NCBI GenBank assembly: GCA_005518205.2
Contig: RFFC02000028.1
Location: 31,309-95,308 of the forward strand
DNA length: 64,000 nucleotides
Reading direction: 5' to 3'
DNA from: Hormoscilla sp. GUM202
Lineage (GTDB): Bacteria > Cyanobacteriota > Cyanobacteriia > Cyanobacteriales > Desertifilaceae
The notes beneath the pieces are model-generated. The model was not told the origin of the DNA and did not search any database. It saw only the letters and a program-made list of their open reading frames with translations. Shown piece after piece: positions 1 to 9,037 of this stretch. The first letter of the stretch is position 1. Each line of letters begins with the position of its first letter. A program made the translations under genes and the position numbers.

Positions 1-562
1 CATAAATCGGCATCGCCTTGGAATTTATCGGACTCCATTCTGGCCGATTGACAACTTCCTGAAGTTGAGGCAAAAAACTCTGACGTGCTGTGAACACTAA
101 GACCCCTTCATCAATTATTTTTTCTGAAAGAGCGAGTAATTCTGCCGCTCCTGCATGAGCCTCCGCAAATACTCCGGCGGCAATGATGCCACTCACCCTC
201 TTGAGGTTTCTAAATAGTCGATCGCCTATCGAGCAGCAAAGCGAAGAGCTATATACCCCTTTGGCAACGGCTTTAGCCAACATGCTTGAAGATATATCAA
301 TGGCTATTATTTGTTTAAATCCCAATTCAGCCAAGGCCACACCAACAAGACCTGTTCCAGCCCCGGCATCGAGGATCGCGCACTGCTTGTCATCAATATA
401 CTCTGCAAGCATTAGCGCCGCAGCTAAAGGGACTGGTTCCCACACTCCACCAACATCTGTTTCATAGGTAATTGCCCATCTATCGTAGTTTTCACATAGC
501 TCGTCCAAATTTTTACTTGAGCAGATCCACTTCAGCCACTTGCTTGGTTGTATCTCCGACAT
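1..562 (-). CDS. Class I SAM-dependent methyltransferase (3' end outside window)
   Basis: The reading frame runs on the minus strand from an ATG at 562 to the window edge without a stop (187 codons seen). The product starts MSEIQPSKW and carries methyltransferase motif I, ILDAGAGTGLVG, at about residues 63-74, followed by the acidic strand IIAIDIS. This fits a class I Rossmann-fold SAM methyltransferase; the substrate cannot be told. A GAGGAG ribosome site lies just before the ATG. It starts 31 bp after the stop of the saccharopine-dehydrogenase-like gene on the same strand, so the two are probably co-transcribed and may act on one amine or amino-acid metabolite (inference). Confidence 0.8.
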   Translation of the reverse strand, partial: MSEIQPSKWLKWICSSKNLDELCENYDRWAITYETDVGGVWEPVPLAAALMLAEYIDDKQCAILDAGAGTGLVGVALAELGFKQIIAIDISSSMLAKAVAKGVYSSSLCCSIGDRLFRNLKRVSGIIAAGVFAEAHAGAAELLALSEKIIDEGVLVFTARQSFLPQLQEVVNRPEWSPINSKAMPIY

Positions 563-593
563 TTTTCTCTCCTCAATAGTCTTGCCATTAGTT

Positions 594-1691
594 TTATAAA
601 CTCGCGTTTTTCTCGTAGTAACGACCAAAACGATTAGCGAGGAATGCGCCGAGATTGATTTCCTCTTGTTTGAGGAAACCACTGTGGTCGATTTCTCCGT
701 TGAGATACATATCCAAGACGGCACAGAGGGAGGCAGAAGTTGCAAGCTGGATAGAACTCCAGGTTTCTCCATAGAAATTCAGGGGATAAATCTTGCGGGA
801 ATCGCTGATTTGTTCTCGATGACCGTTTCTCCAGCCAGAAACAGTGCAGAAGATAATTATCACATCTTGCTTGGTGATGGGGATGGCGCTTTCTAAGATG
901 TCTTTAAGGAGTTCGCGGCGATCGCTCATGCGTAATTCCTTGGTTAAAAATTTCATCAGATAGCTATGACCTGGATAGCGCACCGTCTTGTAATTGAGGG
1001 TACGCACCAGCCCTTCGAGAGTTTCGCATAAACTGCCCAAGCCACCCGAAGTGTTAAATGCTTCATATTTTACCCCATCTAAGCTAAAATACTCCACCTC
1101 TTCCAAGGGAATTGCCTGGATCGTGCGACCGTTTTGAATGGCATCACAAGGATTGCAGTATTCGTTAATTAGACCTTCTGTGGACCAAGTGAGGTTGTAC
1201 ATCATCATATTAGAGGGATATTGCGGCAGGGCTCCAACGCGCATTTTTACCTCGTCGAGCTTCTCAAAACCACTACAAAGGTGATGAGCCAATATGCCAA
1301 TAAAGCCGGGAGCCAGTCCGCACTGGGGTGCGAAGATCGAGCCATCAGGAGCAGTTTTAGCTATGGAGCGAATGACCTCGGTGGTTGCCACATCCTCCGT
1401 AAGGTCAAAATAGCTAACTCCTGCTTTAGCTGCTGCTCTGGCGATCGCGGGATTGACGTAATAGGGACAGGCAGACACAACGCAGTCCTGGCCTTCTAGT
1501 TTTTTCGCCATCGCCGCTTCGTCAGTGACATCTATGACGAAAGTCCCAACTGGTACCGATTCAGTTAAGCTCTCTAATGCTCCGGAGTCTATATCCCCAA
1601 CAAGTACGGTGTAATCGCCGCTGCGATCTAGGAGTTTGGCGATCGCAGCTCCGATCTTTCCACCGCCTAAGATAATAACGGAATACATCAT
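594..1691 (-). CDS. Saccharopine dehydrogenase family oxidoreductase
   Basis: A 365-aa protein beginning MMYSVIILGGGKIGAA, with the NAD(P)-binding glycine motif GGGKIG at residues 9-14 and further family features (acidic VGDID end of strand 2, SACPYYVNP loop, APQCGLAPGF segment). Members of this family are lysine/saccharopine/carboxynorspermidine type dehydrogenases; the exact substrate is unknown. The frame is open for 41 more codons upstream, but the start at 1691 is preferred: the fold begins there and AGGA sits about 11 nt before it. It is the first gene of a likely two-gene operon with the methyltransferase downstream. Confidence 0.8.
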   Translation of the reverse strand: MMYSVIILGGGKIGAAIAKLLDRSGDYTVLVGDIDSGALESLTESVPVGTFVIDVTDEAAMAKKLEGQDCVVSACPYYVNPAIARAAAKAGVSYFDLTEDVATTEVIRSIAKTAPDGSIFAPQCGLAPGFIGILAHHLCSGFEKLDEVKMRVGALPQYPSNMMMYNLTWSTEGLINEYCNPCDAIQNGRTIQAIPLEEVEYFSLDGVKYEAFNTSGGLGSLCETLEGLVRTLNYKTVRYPGHSYLMKFLTKELRMSDRRELLKDILESAIPITKQDVIIIFCTVSGWRNGHREQISDSRKIYPLNFYGETWSSIQLATSASLCAVLDMYLNGEIDHSGFLKQEEINLGAFLANRFGRYYEKNASL

Positions 1692-2139
1692 TTTAAAATG
1701 TCCTATTATTTTTCTAAAGTTCAAACTTGGGTGAATCTCAATTTCGTCATTATCTATGTAAGAGCAGTAGTCAATGTCATACAATCTAGTATACACCCTA
1801 CAATAGTGAACCAATCCAATTCCTCAAACATTGTTCAAAAACTTCGTAGTCTTAGTTTGTAGGTTGGGGATGCTGAGATTACCCCACTTTACCTATATTA
1901 AAAGCCAAAAACTCATTTGTCAACCCTTTTTTTGCTTGGGAGCAATTTTTGTTTCGCCATTTGCTTCAAACGCTTATCTAGTAAGGGCTTGAGTACATAC
2001 GATCCTCATTCGCTCGTCTTCGGAGGCCAACCGCGATCGCCCCTATTCTGCCGGTGATAACAATAGTATAGCCCAGATATCTCATATTAACGAATCCCGA
2101 TCGCCCCCGATCGCCTGGCCGAATGGCCAAAACTAACGA
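1692..2139. other. Intergenic region before the IS1 element
   Basis: No convincing gene. It should hold the promoter of the saccharopine-dehydrogenase-like gene; a TTGACT / TAATGA pair 16 nt apart on the minus strand near 1750-1780 is a weak candidate. The last 8 bases (2132-2139) are the left copy of the IS1 target duplication. Confidence 0.5.
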
Positions 2140-3011
2140 GGCGTTGCACAATTACGGGATGATTTAAATAGGTACCGGTACAGAATTATAACGTAGATAG
2201 TGCAATAATAACTTAATTGAAAGCCTCAACATTTCTTCGGACTTTGAGTAACATAATGTTTTTCTTTTTAATCCAGCTCGATAATGTCTTAATCGACCTA
2301 TTTCACATTCAACACGGGTCATGTAGGTTTTGCTGACTATATGGTCAATATATTCAATAAACATTGGATAAACAGGCCATCCATCAGTAACGTATAAAAA
2401 GCATTGCCAACATTTTATAATATCCCACATAGGCTTAAAAGTTTCTGCAGAACGATCGCCTAATACCCATGTTATAATCCCTGGCTTGAAATGATTTACG
2501 ACTGTCCATAGCCACTTTTTATTCTTTTTTTTATTGACATAAGTATGCAACTCGTCAATTTCTGCAACCTCCGGAATATCGTAGTTTTCAGGGATTGACG
2601 GTAATTCTTTAGCTGCCTGTTTTACCCAATCAATTTGAGTATTATGGCTGACACCAGTTATCCTTTCAATACCTCGAAATCCATTGCCATTAACGTACAT
2701 TGTCAAACAATTTTTCTTGACATCTTCTGAATAACCGCGCGGATAATAATGTTCGAGAAACTGGCGACGACAATCTTTACAAATTCAATTCTGTTTGCCG
2801 CGTCGGTGACCATTTTTATTGATGTTTTCAGAACCACATCTGGGACATTTCATGTTCGACTCCTTTAGCTAATTCTTTCGCCTTACTATCCATGATAACA
2901 CATATTATGACTAGGTCGAAAACAAACATCATACTATACATAAATTCTGACTGTAAAATTGCAGATTATCATAATCTGCAATAACCCATCATCCCGAAAA
3001 TGTGCAACGCC
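2140..3011 (-). mobile_element. IS1-family insertion sequence, complete ends, dead transposase
   Basis: An 872-bp element bounded by imperfect 24-bp inverted repeats (2140-2163 and 2988-3011; outer sequence GGCGTTGCACA, inner CGGGATGAT). Both sides are flanked by the same 8 bases, ACTAACGA, at 2132-2139 and 3012-3019, which is the expected target duplication size for IS1. A perfect 21-bp palindrome lies at 2960-2980 inside the right end. The ends and duplication are intact, so insertion was fairly recent, but the transposase frame has a stop codon. Confidence 0.92.
2164..2853 (-). pseudogene. IS1-family transposase, interrupted by in-frame TGA
   Basis: From the ATG at 2853 the frame encodes MKCPRCGSEN..., a CxxC zinc ribbon continued by ICKDCRRQF, then an HTH-like segment and the IS1 DDE domain (IDELHTYVNKKKNKKW, GDRS, and the C-terminal RKTLCYSKSEE). 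One frame covers the whole protein, as in single-ORF IS1 relatives. Codon 23 is TGA (2785-2787), between the two halves of the zinc ribbon. Reinitiation at 2706 would give a 180-aa protein lacking the zinc finger. The element is probably immobile unless helped in trans. Confidence 0.88.
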
Positions 3012-3088
3012 ACTAACGATATCCCGAGATATGAGGCTCATCATAAGGGCAATTTTGGGCAGAACTTTAGTTTAACCCGTCCCTGTAT

Positions 3089-3118
3089 TTGACAAATCAG
3101 GGATTCCTAGTTTACAAT
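3089..3118 (+). promoter_or_regulatory. Sigma-70-type promoter for the PIN gene pair
   Basis: TTGACA at 3089-3094 and TACAAT at 3113-3118 are separated by 18 bp, a near-consensus housekeeping promoter ending 24 bp before the PIN gene start. This also argues against starting the protein at the TTG inside the -35 box. Confidence 0.65.
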
Positions 3119-3142
3119 GAGAAAGTTGACATCCCGGACAAC

Positions 3143-3631
3143 ATGAGTGAAACCATCTATATCGAAACCAGTATTTTGGGTTACTTGACAGCACGGGCGA
3201 CAAACAACTTAATTCTTGCCGCCAACATGAAAGTTACGCAAGATTGGTGGGACAGTCGTCGTAGCTCATTTGCTCTTTACACTTCTGAAATAGTATGGGA
3301 TGAAGCAGCGAAAGGAGATCGGGAGATCGCGGCTCAAAGACTAAGTTTGTTACAGCCCTTGATGATTCTCGATATGACAGAATCAGCTATAACTCTTGCC
3401 CAAAAATTTTTGCAGCAAAGTAACCTACCATTAAAAGCATCTAACGATGCTTTGCATATGGCAATTGCCACAGTTTATGGCTTAAATTACTTGTTAACAT
3501 GGAATTGTAAGCATATGGCTAACGCTCAAATCCAGATTAAGTTATCAAAAATTAGCTCTGAATTTGGATACAATCTACCAATTATCTGCACTCCATATCA
3601 GTCGATCGAATATGAAGTTATGGGAGAATAA
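3143..3631 (+). CDS. PIN-domain protein (VapC-like)
   Basis: The 162-aa product starts MSETIYIETSILGYLTAR. The first acidic position of the PIN fold is IET, followed by a conserved Glu in YTSEIVWDE, the SNDALHMAIA helix with its acidic residue, and LLTWNCKHM near the end, the pattern of single-strand-specific RNases of the VapC group. The start at 3143 is chosen because the fold begins there and a promoter lies just upstream. The next gene follows after 3 bp, giving a reversed toxin-first layout that is common for this cyanobacterial subgroup. An RNase toxin role is inferred from the family. Confidence 0.8.
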   Translation: MSETIYIETSILGYLTARATNNLILAANMKVTQDWWDSRRSSFALYTSEIVWDEAAKGDREIAAQRLSLLQPLMILDMTESAITLAQKFLQQSNLPLKASNDALHMAIATVYGLNYLLTWNCKHMANAQIQIKLSKISSEFGYNLPIICTPYQSIEYEVMGE

Positions 3632-3634
3632 ACC

Positions 3635-3826
3635 ATGTGGAAAGATGAAATCCTCGAAGAAATTCACAAATACAGAGAGGAATATGCCCGATCTTTTAAC
3701 TACGACCTGAATGCAATATTTGAAGATTTGCGTAAAAAACAAAACGCTCATCCGGAAAAGATTGTGAAACTTCCCATCAAGCGGAGACCTAACAATCAGT
3801 CTGGGGAACAAACCGGTCAGCAATAG
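3635..3826 (+). CDS. Small partner of the PIN protein, putative antitoxin
   Basis: A 63-aa charged protein (MWKDEILEEIHKYREEYARS...) that begins 3 bp after the PIN stop codon, so it is translationally linked. It is predicted helical at the N-terminus with a basic, disordered tail (PIKRRPNNQSG). Similar small proteins beginning MWKDEI and containing a YARSFNYDLNAI-like segment usually follow PIN genes in cyanobacteria (from memory). An antitoxin role is inferred from position and size only; no DNA-binding motif is visible. Confidence 0.65.
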   Translation: MWKDEILEEIHKYREEYARSFNYDLNAIFEDLRKKQNAHPEKIVKLPIKRRPNNQSGEQTGQQ

Positions 3827-3946
3827 TCAAATTACTCTCTAGCTAGACTAGCCAAAAGATTCTCGATCTGGTAACGCGGGGGTTTTAACCCACGGCGGGC
3901 CAGGAAGCCGATCGAGGGGGCTGGGGGGGCTGGGGGGGCTTCATAT

Positions 3947-4501
3947 TTACATCCCCAACAATCGCCTAATTTCCACTTGCAGATCCCGAAAGGCCAAGGG
4001 ATTAACATAACCTTGAGTGAAAGTTTCTCTTGACTGATAGCCCTGCTGAGTCGGTTCTCGAAATACAATCAATTGATTAGCGCGCACGTTAATCAGCCAA
4101 TATTCTCTAATCCCTGCTAATGCGTAAACTTTGCTTTTCACCTCCCGATCCTTACTCAGACTAGAATCAGAGTATTCTATTACCCAGAAAATATTTTCTG
4201 CGTAGGGATGATGTTCTCGATATTCCCGTCCCAGACGCTGCACCACCGCAATATCTGGTTCCGGTTCCGAGTTACTATTCAGTAGTGTAATGGGCTTTGC
4301 TTGCCGGACCTTCGCCCGATCGGCCAATAAATATATCAGATACTCTGCCGCCTCATCGCTAGCATAAGCATGGGGTTCTCCCTCTGGGGGCATTTCGACA
4401 ATGTCTCCCTGCAACAACTCTACCTGCCGCCCTGCTAAAATACCCGCTGCCACCATGCTATGGTAGTCGGCTATTGTCCATTTCGCGGTTGCGAGCATCA
4501 C
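3947..4501 (-). CDS. Uma2-family (DUF820) putative restriction-like nuclease
   Basis: A 184-aa protein with the Uma2 pattern: WTIADYHSMVAAGIL at the N-terminus, QVELLQGDIVEMPPEGEPHA, then SEPEPDIAVV and FWVIEYSDSSLSKDREVKSKVYA, which holds the PD-(D/E)xK-like acidic and lysine residues, and finally GIREYWLINV. The family is highly amplified in cyanobacteria; its biological role is not established. The length is typical. Start is at 4501 or 4498 (two adjacent ATGs). Downstream, 3841-3946 contains only G-rich short repeats. Confidence 0.85.
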   Translation of the reverse strand: MMLATAKWTIADYHSMVAAGILAGRQVELLQGDIVEMPPEGEPHAYASDEAAEYLIYLLADRAKVRQAKPITLLNSNSEPEPDIAVVQRLGREYREHHPYAENIFWVIEYSDSSLSKDREVKSKVYALAGIREYWLINVRANQLIVFREPTQQGYQSRETFTQGYVNPLAFRDLQVEIRRLLGM

Positions 4502-4600
4502 CTGTCATATCCTCTAATCCTATCTTCGATCGTAACTAATAGCAAGCACCATTGTCAAGGGAATTAACAAAAATTTATGCTGATTATAGAGGCGATCGCA

Positions 4601-4671
4601 TCTGTAGGGGCACGGCGTCTTAAATACTTTAGCCTTTAACCATTATCTTTCTCATGCCGTGCCCCTACAGA
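4601..4671. repeat. Inverted repeat with 16-bp perfect arms
   Basis: TCTGTAGGGGCACGGC at 4601-4616 is repeated inverted at 4656-4671 with a 39-bp loop. It lies in a 374-bp gene-free stretch (4502-4875). It resembles the small dispersed inverted repeats common in cyanobacteria; no coding content. Confidence 0.8.
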
Positions 4672-4807
4672 TTATTGGCGATATTCTCACTTATTCAATT
4701 ATTGTATCTTCAAAATAGCGAATAAAAATTTATTTTTTTATTCTGTGAACAATAACTTAAAATTATCTGCAAACTAACCTAATCATTGCTACCTTAAGCC
4801 ATTTTTT

Positions 4808-4866
4808 TAGTCGGTTGAAACCGACTTTAGCTATTAGCCGGGGGTGGGATACCCCCGGCGGGCTAA
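4808..4866. repeat. Dispersed double-hairpin repeat downstream of ndhD
   Basis: Two stem-loops in a row: one built on AGTCGGTTGAAACCGACT and one on GCCGGGGG...CCCCCGGC. A near-identical copy in reverse orientation lies at 48769-48828, just after galE. Both copies sit directly after a stop codon, so this repeat may work as a terminator or 3' end stabiliser (inference). Confidence 0.8.
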
Positions 4867-4875
4867 CGGAACAGA

Positions 4876-6459
4876 CTAATCACCGATCGCAGGCGATCGG
4901 GCGAACAAAGTCGAGGTATCCTGCAAAGCCACAGAAGTATTTGGCATCAAAGTCGGGACCGAGTCTCGCAACCGGGCCGTCAACTGCACCGTTGTCGCAT
5001 CGTACATCTGGGTAACCATTTTCGGATACAAACCAATCCCAATAATTGGCACCAACAAACAAGCAATAATGAACACTTCACGCGGTTCAGCATCTATCAG
5101 CGCTTCATGTTCGACTAATTCCTTGTTTTCCGGTCCGTAGCAGATCTCCCGGAGCATAGATAGCAAGTAGATCGGAGTCAAGATCACGCCCACAGCGGCC
5201 AGGAAGACCACCACCACCTTAAAGGTTGAACTGTAGGCATCGCTAGTAGAAAAGCCGAGAAACACCATGACCTCGGCCACAAACCCACTCATTCCCGGCA
5301 AGGCCAAGGATGCCATAGAACAAGCAGTCCACATAGCGAAAACCTTGCGCATCTTCTGGCCGACGCCCCCCATTTCATCTAACATCAGAGTGTGCGTGCG
5401 ATCGTAAGTAGAACCCACTAGGAAGAACAAACTCGCCCCAATCAAACCGTGGGAAATCATTTGCATCACCGCACCGCTTAACCCTAGGTCAGTAAAAGAG
5501 GCAATACCAATCAAAACAAAACCCATGTGGGAAATCGAAGAATAGGCAATTTTCCGCTTCAGGTTGCGCTGGGCAAAGGAAGTCAGGGCAGCATAAACAA
5601 TATTAACCACCCCCAGAATTACCAAGGCCGGGGCGAAGAAAGCATGGGCATCGGGCAGCATACCAGCGTTCATCCGAATTAGGGCATATCCCCCCATTTT
5701 CAGCAGAATCCCAGCAAGTAACATATGCACTGGGGCAGTAGCTTCCCCGTGGGCATCGGGAAGCCAAGTATGGAAAGGAATAATCGGCAGCTTCACGGCG
5801 TAGGCAATGAAGAACCCAGCATATAACAATAGTTGGAAATTCAGCGCGTATTCCTTAGCCGCGATCGCCCTCATATCAAAGGTAACAGTATCGCCATAGA
5901 AAGCCATTGCCAAAGCAGCCAGCAAAATAAACAGAGACGCCCCAGCAGTGTAGAGAATAAACTTAGTAGCCGCATACAGACGCTTTTTGCCTCCCCAAAT
6001 TGCCAGCAGCATATATACCGGAAGCAACTCCAGTTCCCAGGCCAGGAAGAACAACAGCATATCCTGGACAGCAAACACAGCGATTTGACCGCCGTACATA
6101 GCCAGCATCAAAAAGTAAAAAAGCTTGGGCTTCATCGTGACTGGCCAGGATGCCAACATTGCCAGAGTAGTAATAAAGCCAGTCAGGATCACGAGGGGCA
6201 TAGATAAGCCATCAACCCCCACCGACCAATTCAAATCTATCTGAGGCACCCAAGCATATTGTTCTACCAATTGCAAATCTGGATTATTCAAATCATACCC
6301 AGTGCAGAAGGCGTAAATAATGAAAGCAAAATCAATTAGCCCCACAGTTAGACCGTACCAGCGCACAGTCTTGCCGTCCTTATCTGGTATCAATGGGATC
6401 GGCAGCGAAGCGGCAATAGGAAACAGAATTATTGTTGTGAGCCAGGGAAAATTTGCCAT
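4876..6459 (-). CDS. ndhD: NAD(P)H-quinone oxidoreductase subunit 4 (NdhD1 type)
   Basis: A 527-aa polytopic membrane protein of normal length for NdhD. It belongs to the antiporter-like proton-pumping subunits of the thylakoid NDH-1 complex, which passes electrons from ferredoxin to plastoquinone in respiration and cyclic flow. Diagnostic stretches are WSVGVDGLSMPLV, FFLAWELELLPVYML with the membrane Glu, HTWLPDAHGEATAPVHMLLAG, and KRKIAYSSISHMGFVLIG. The C-terminus ends in a soluble tail. It follows ndhF by 89 bp on the same strand, the usual ndhF1-ndhD1 order of the respiratory NDH-1L form, so an operon is likely. Confidence 0.96.
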   Translation of the reverse strand: MANFPWLTTIILFPIAASLPIPLIPDKDGKTVRWYGLTVGLIDFAFIIYAFCTGYDLNNPDLQLVEQYAWVPQIDLNWSVGVDGLSMPLVILTGFITTLAMLASWPVTMKPKLFYFLMLAMYGGQIAVFAVQDMLLFFLAWELELLPVYMLLAIWGGKKRLYAATKFILYTAGASLFILLAALAMAFYGDTVTFDMRAIAAKEYALNFQLLLYAGFFIAYAVKLPIIPFHTWLPDAHGEATAPVHMLLAGILLKMGGYALIRMNAGMLPDAHAFFAPALVILGVVNIVYAALTSFAQRNLKRKIAYSSISHMGFVLIGIASFTDLGLSGAVMQMISHGLIGASLFFLVGSTYDRTHTLMLDEMGGVGQKMRKVFAMWTACSMASLALPGMSGFVAEVMVFLGFSTSDAYSSTFKVVVVFLAAVGVILTPIYLLSMLREICYGPENKELVEHEALIDAEPREVFIIACLLVPIIGIGLYPKMVTQMYDATTVQLTARLRDSVPTLMPNTSVALQDTSTLFARSPAIGD

Positions 6460-6548
6460 TGTTAATTGTTAATTGCTGATTGCTGATTGCTAATTGCTAA
6501 TTGTTCATGGTGGTGGGCGATGCCCACCCTACCGCTACCGCTTTTCAA
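6460..6548 (-). other. ndhF-ndhD spacer with tandem AATTGCT-like repeats
   Basis: The 89-bp spacer holds a run of degenerate repeats of the type ATTGCTGATTGCTAATTG (about 6462-6502) and a short hairpin, GGTGGGCGATGCCCACC. No gene. Confidence 0.6.
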
Positions 6549-8678
6549 TTAGCTAATTCCTGAGACAATTACTAAGCCTAGCACCGCCCCAAACACAATC
6601 AGGGCATAGAATTGGGCCCGACCATTCTCAAAATATTTCAGACCTTCGCCAGTGATAACCGCAATAAAACCAGTCAGGTTGACTGCCCCATCCACGATCC
6701 GGAAGTCCACTTCCATCACCTGTCTTGCTAGGCGTCTAGACCCCTGAACGAAGAGGGCATCGTAGATATCGTCAAAGTACCACTTGTTCAGAGATAGCTG
6801 ATACAAAGACTGGATTGAATGGGCGATCGCCCCAGCATCAAGCTTCCGAGTCAGATACATCAGGGAAGCGACAGTAATGCCAATCAAGGCAATACCCACA
6901 GAAGATACGCCCATAAGCAGAAACTCAGACCATTCAAATTCAGCAGCAACTTCATGCAGTTCTGTCGCCACCTCACCTGGGGGATAAATAAATTCCTCAA
7001 AGAAGTTAGCAAAAGGCGTTCCCACCAAGCCAATCAACACCGAAGGAATTGCCAGAGTCATCAGTGGCAGAGTCATGGTCAGAGGCGACTCGTGAGGATG
7101 TTCCGCATGATGATGACGATCGTCATCATGTCCGTCGGGACTTTCCTGATGGACTTTCGGCATCCCCCGGGTAGTGCTCCTCCGGGATGCCGCAACTTCC
7201 AGTTCTTTAACATCCATCGCCCCCGGACCAAAAACCGGTTCTACCATCTCCACCCCAGCAGCGGACAGCTGAAATAGCTCTCTAATGGACAAATCATTGC
7301 CCCGGAATTCCCCTAAAAAGGTAGAGAAATACATCCGGAACATATAGAATGCAGTAATGCCAGCAGTCAGCCAGCCAACTGCCCAGAGGGCGGGATTAGC
7401 TGTAAAAGCGCTACCGAGAATTTCATCTTTTGACCAAAAGCCAGCAAAGGGCGGAATCCCGCAAATTGCCAGAGTGCCTACCAAAAAGGTCAAGCCCGTA
7501 ACTGGCATATACTTCTGTAGTCCTCCCATCAGCCGCATGTCCTGTGCTAGCACCGGGTCGTGACCGACCACCTCTTCCATGCCGTGAATCACCGAACCAG
7601 AACAGAGGAACAGCATCGCTTTGAAGTAAGCGTGAGTCATCAGGTGAAATAGACCAGCACCATAGGCACCGATGCCCATTGCCATCACCATGTAACCCAG
7701 CTGGGAGATCGTCGAGTAAGCCAGACCTTTTTTAATGTCGTTTTGGGTAATGGCGATCGAGGCCCCCAAAAACGCCGTAAAAGCACCCGTCCAAGCAATC
7801 ACAGTCATTGCCGTCGGGATCTGATCGAACACCGGGTACATCCGGGCAATCAGGAAGACACCAGCGGCCACCATTGTGGCCGCGTGGATCAGGGCCGAGA
7901 TGGGGGTTGGACCTTCCATCGCGTCCGGCAGCCAGACATGCAGAGGGAATTGAGCCGACTTCGCTACTGGCCCTAAAAAGACTAAAACTGCGAATAACGC
8001 GGCCAGTCCACCACTGATATAACCATCGGAGACCAACTCAGACAGTTTTGTCCCCATCACCTCGAACTCAAAGCTGCCAGTAGCCCAGTAAAGTCCTAGC
8101 ATACCCAGCAGCAAACCGAAGTCACCGACCCGGTTAACCACAAAAGCTTTCTGGCAAGCATCAGCAGATGCCTGGCGATCGTACCAGAACCCGATCAGCA
8201 GGTAAGAACACATACCTACCAGTTCCCAGAATATATATACCTGCAGCAGGTTAGGACTGACCACCAGACCCAACATCGAAGAGCTAAACAGGCTCAGATA
8301 TGCATAGAAGCGGACATAACCGGGGTCGTGAGCCATGTAGCCATCGGTGTAGATCGTCACCAGAAAGGCCACCGTGGTCACAATCACCAGCATCAGGGAA
8401 GTTAGCTGGTCGATCGTATAGCCCATCTGCAGGTGAAAATCACCCGCCCTTGCCCATTCTAGAGAGAAGGTATAGGCTGAATGTCCCTGAATTTGACTCC
8501 AAAGCAGAGCAAATGATAAAGCCATCGATGCGCCCAAGAGGGAAACCACAAAGATGGCGTTCAGCTGCCGCAGCTTGTTAGTCTCATGGTTTAAGGATAT
8601 TAGGCCCAAGCCGACCAGCATCGCACCTGCCAAGGGCAGGACTGGTATCAACCAGGCATATTGATAGAGCAGTTCCAT
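6549..8678 (-). CDS. ndhF: NAD(P)H-quinone oxidoreductase subunit 5 (NdhF1 type)
   Basis: A 709-aa membrane protein, the largest antiporter-like subunit of NDH-1L, with a long C-terminal lateral helix that ties the proton channels together. Seen in the sequence: YTIDQLTSLMLVIVT, FWELVGMCSYLLIGFW, HVWLPDAMEGPTPISALIHA, HAATMVAAG, KGLAYSTISQLGYMVMA and GFWSKDEIL. A His/Asp-rich loop (DGHDDDRHHHAEHPHE) precedes PLTMTLPLM, as in other cyanobacterial NdhF1 proteins. Start at 8678 (MELLYQYAWLIPVLP) is the family start. The thioredoxin tail ends 154 bp upstream on the same strand. Confidence 0.96.
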   Translation of the reverse strand: MELLYQYAWLIPVLPLAGAMLVGLGLISLNHETNKLRQLNAIFVVSLLGASMALSFALLWSQIQGHSAYTFSLEWARAGDFHLQMGYTIDQLTSLMLVIVTTVAFLVTIYTDGYMAHDPGYVRFYAYLSLFSSSMLGLVVSPNLLQVYIFWELVGMCSYLLIGFWYDRQASADACQKAFVVNRVGDFGLLLGMLGLYWATGSFEFEVMGTKLSELVSDGYISGGLAALFAVLVFLGPVAKSAQFPLHVWLPDAMEGPTPISALIHAATMVAAGVFLIARMYPVFDQIPTAMTVIAWTGAFTAFLGASIAITQNDIKKGLAYSTISQLGYMVMAMGIGAYGAGLFHLMTHAYFKAMLFLCSGSVIHGMEEVVGHDPVLAQDMRLMGGLQKYMPVTGLTFLVGTLAICGIPPFAGFWSKDEILGSAFTANPALWAVGWLTAGITAFYMFRMYFSTFLGEFRGNDLSIRELFQLSAAGVEMVEPVFGPGAMDVKELEVAASRRSTTRGMPKVHQESPDGHDDDRHHHAEHPHESPLTMTLPLMTLAIPSVLIGLVGTPFANFFEEFIYPPGEVATELHEVAAEFEWSEFLLMGVSSVGIALIGITVASLMYLTRKLDAGAIAHSIQSLYQLSLNKWYFDDIYDALFVQGSRRLARQVMEVDFRIVDGAVNLTGFIAVITGEGLKYFENGRAQFYALIVFGAVLGLVIVSGIS

Positions 8679-8832
8679 CGCTAACGCCTACTTTATATTT
8701 CTTCACTATTTTGGCCAAACCGTTAACAATTGTGACACATGGATCCGGGTGTAAGTCTAAAGCTCATGTTAAAATCCGCCATCTGCATCCGGTCAGATGG
8801 CCGATTTTATAACCGGCGGTTATCGATCTGGA

Positions 8833-9037
8833 TTAAATCACCAGCAGCCCAGAAACCAGGTTTTTTGGAAAAACCTGGTTTCTTAATTCTTTATTGAGAT
8901 GCTCCCGATTTTTCCGGAACGGTTCGTTCTGAGATGTCTGCGGCTGGGCAGGCTTGGGGTGGTGCGATTCGTTCCGGCGTAAATCAGCAATGGTAAAAGT
9001 CGGGTCCGGTTCCATTAGCCGGATAACTTTGGTACTC
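8833..9037 (-). pseudogene. Severed C-terminal tail of the thioredoxin gene
   Basis: On the far side of group II intron 1 the minus strand stays open for 68 codons (STKVIRLMEPDPTFTIADL... to a stop at 8833). If the intron 9038-9743 is removed, this segment joins in frame to codon TGG of the thioredoxin gene (…ASNW|STKVIR…), giving a 182-aa protein. The intron lies antisense to the gene, so it cannot be spliced from this mRNA. The last third of the tail comes from a dispersed hairpin repeat, so its function is doubtful. Confidence 0.65.
8854..8885. repeat. Dispersed hairpin repeat (AAACC..GGTTT type)
   Basis: AAACCAGGTTTTTTGG followed by AAAAACCTGGTTTCTT forms a strong stem. Related copies with AGAAACC and GGTTTCTT ends lie at about 36867-36905, 50939-50978 and 53062-53101. 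Confidence 0.7.
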
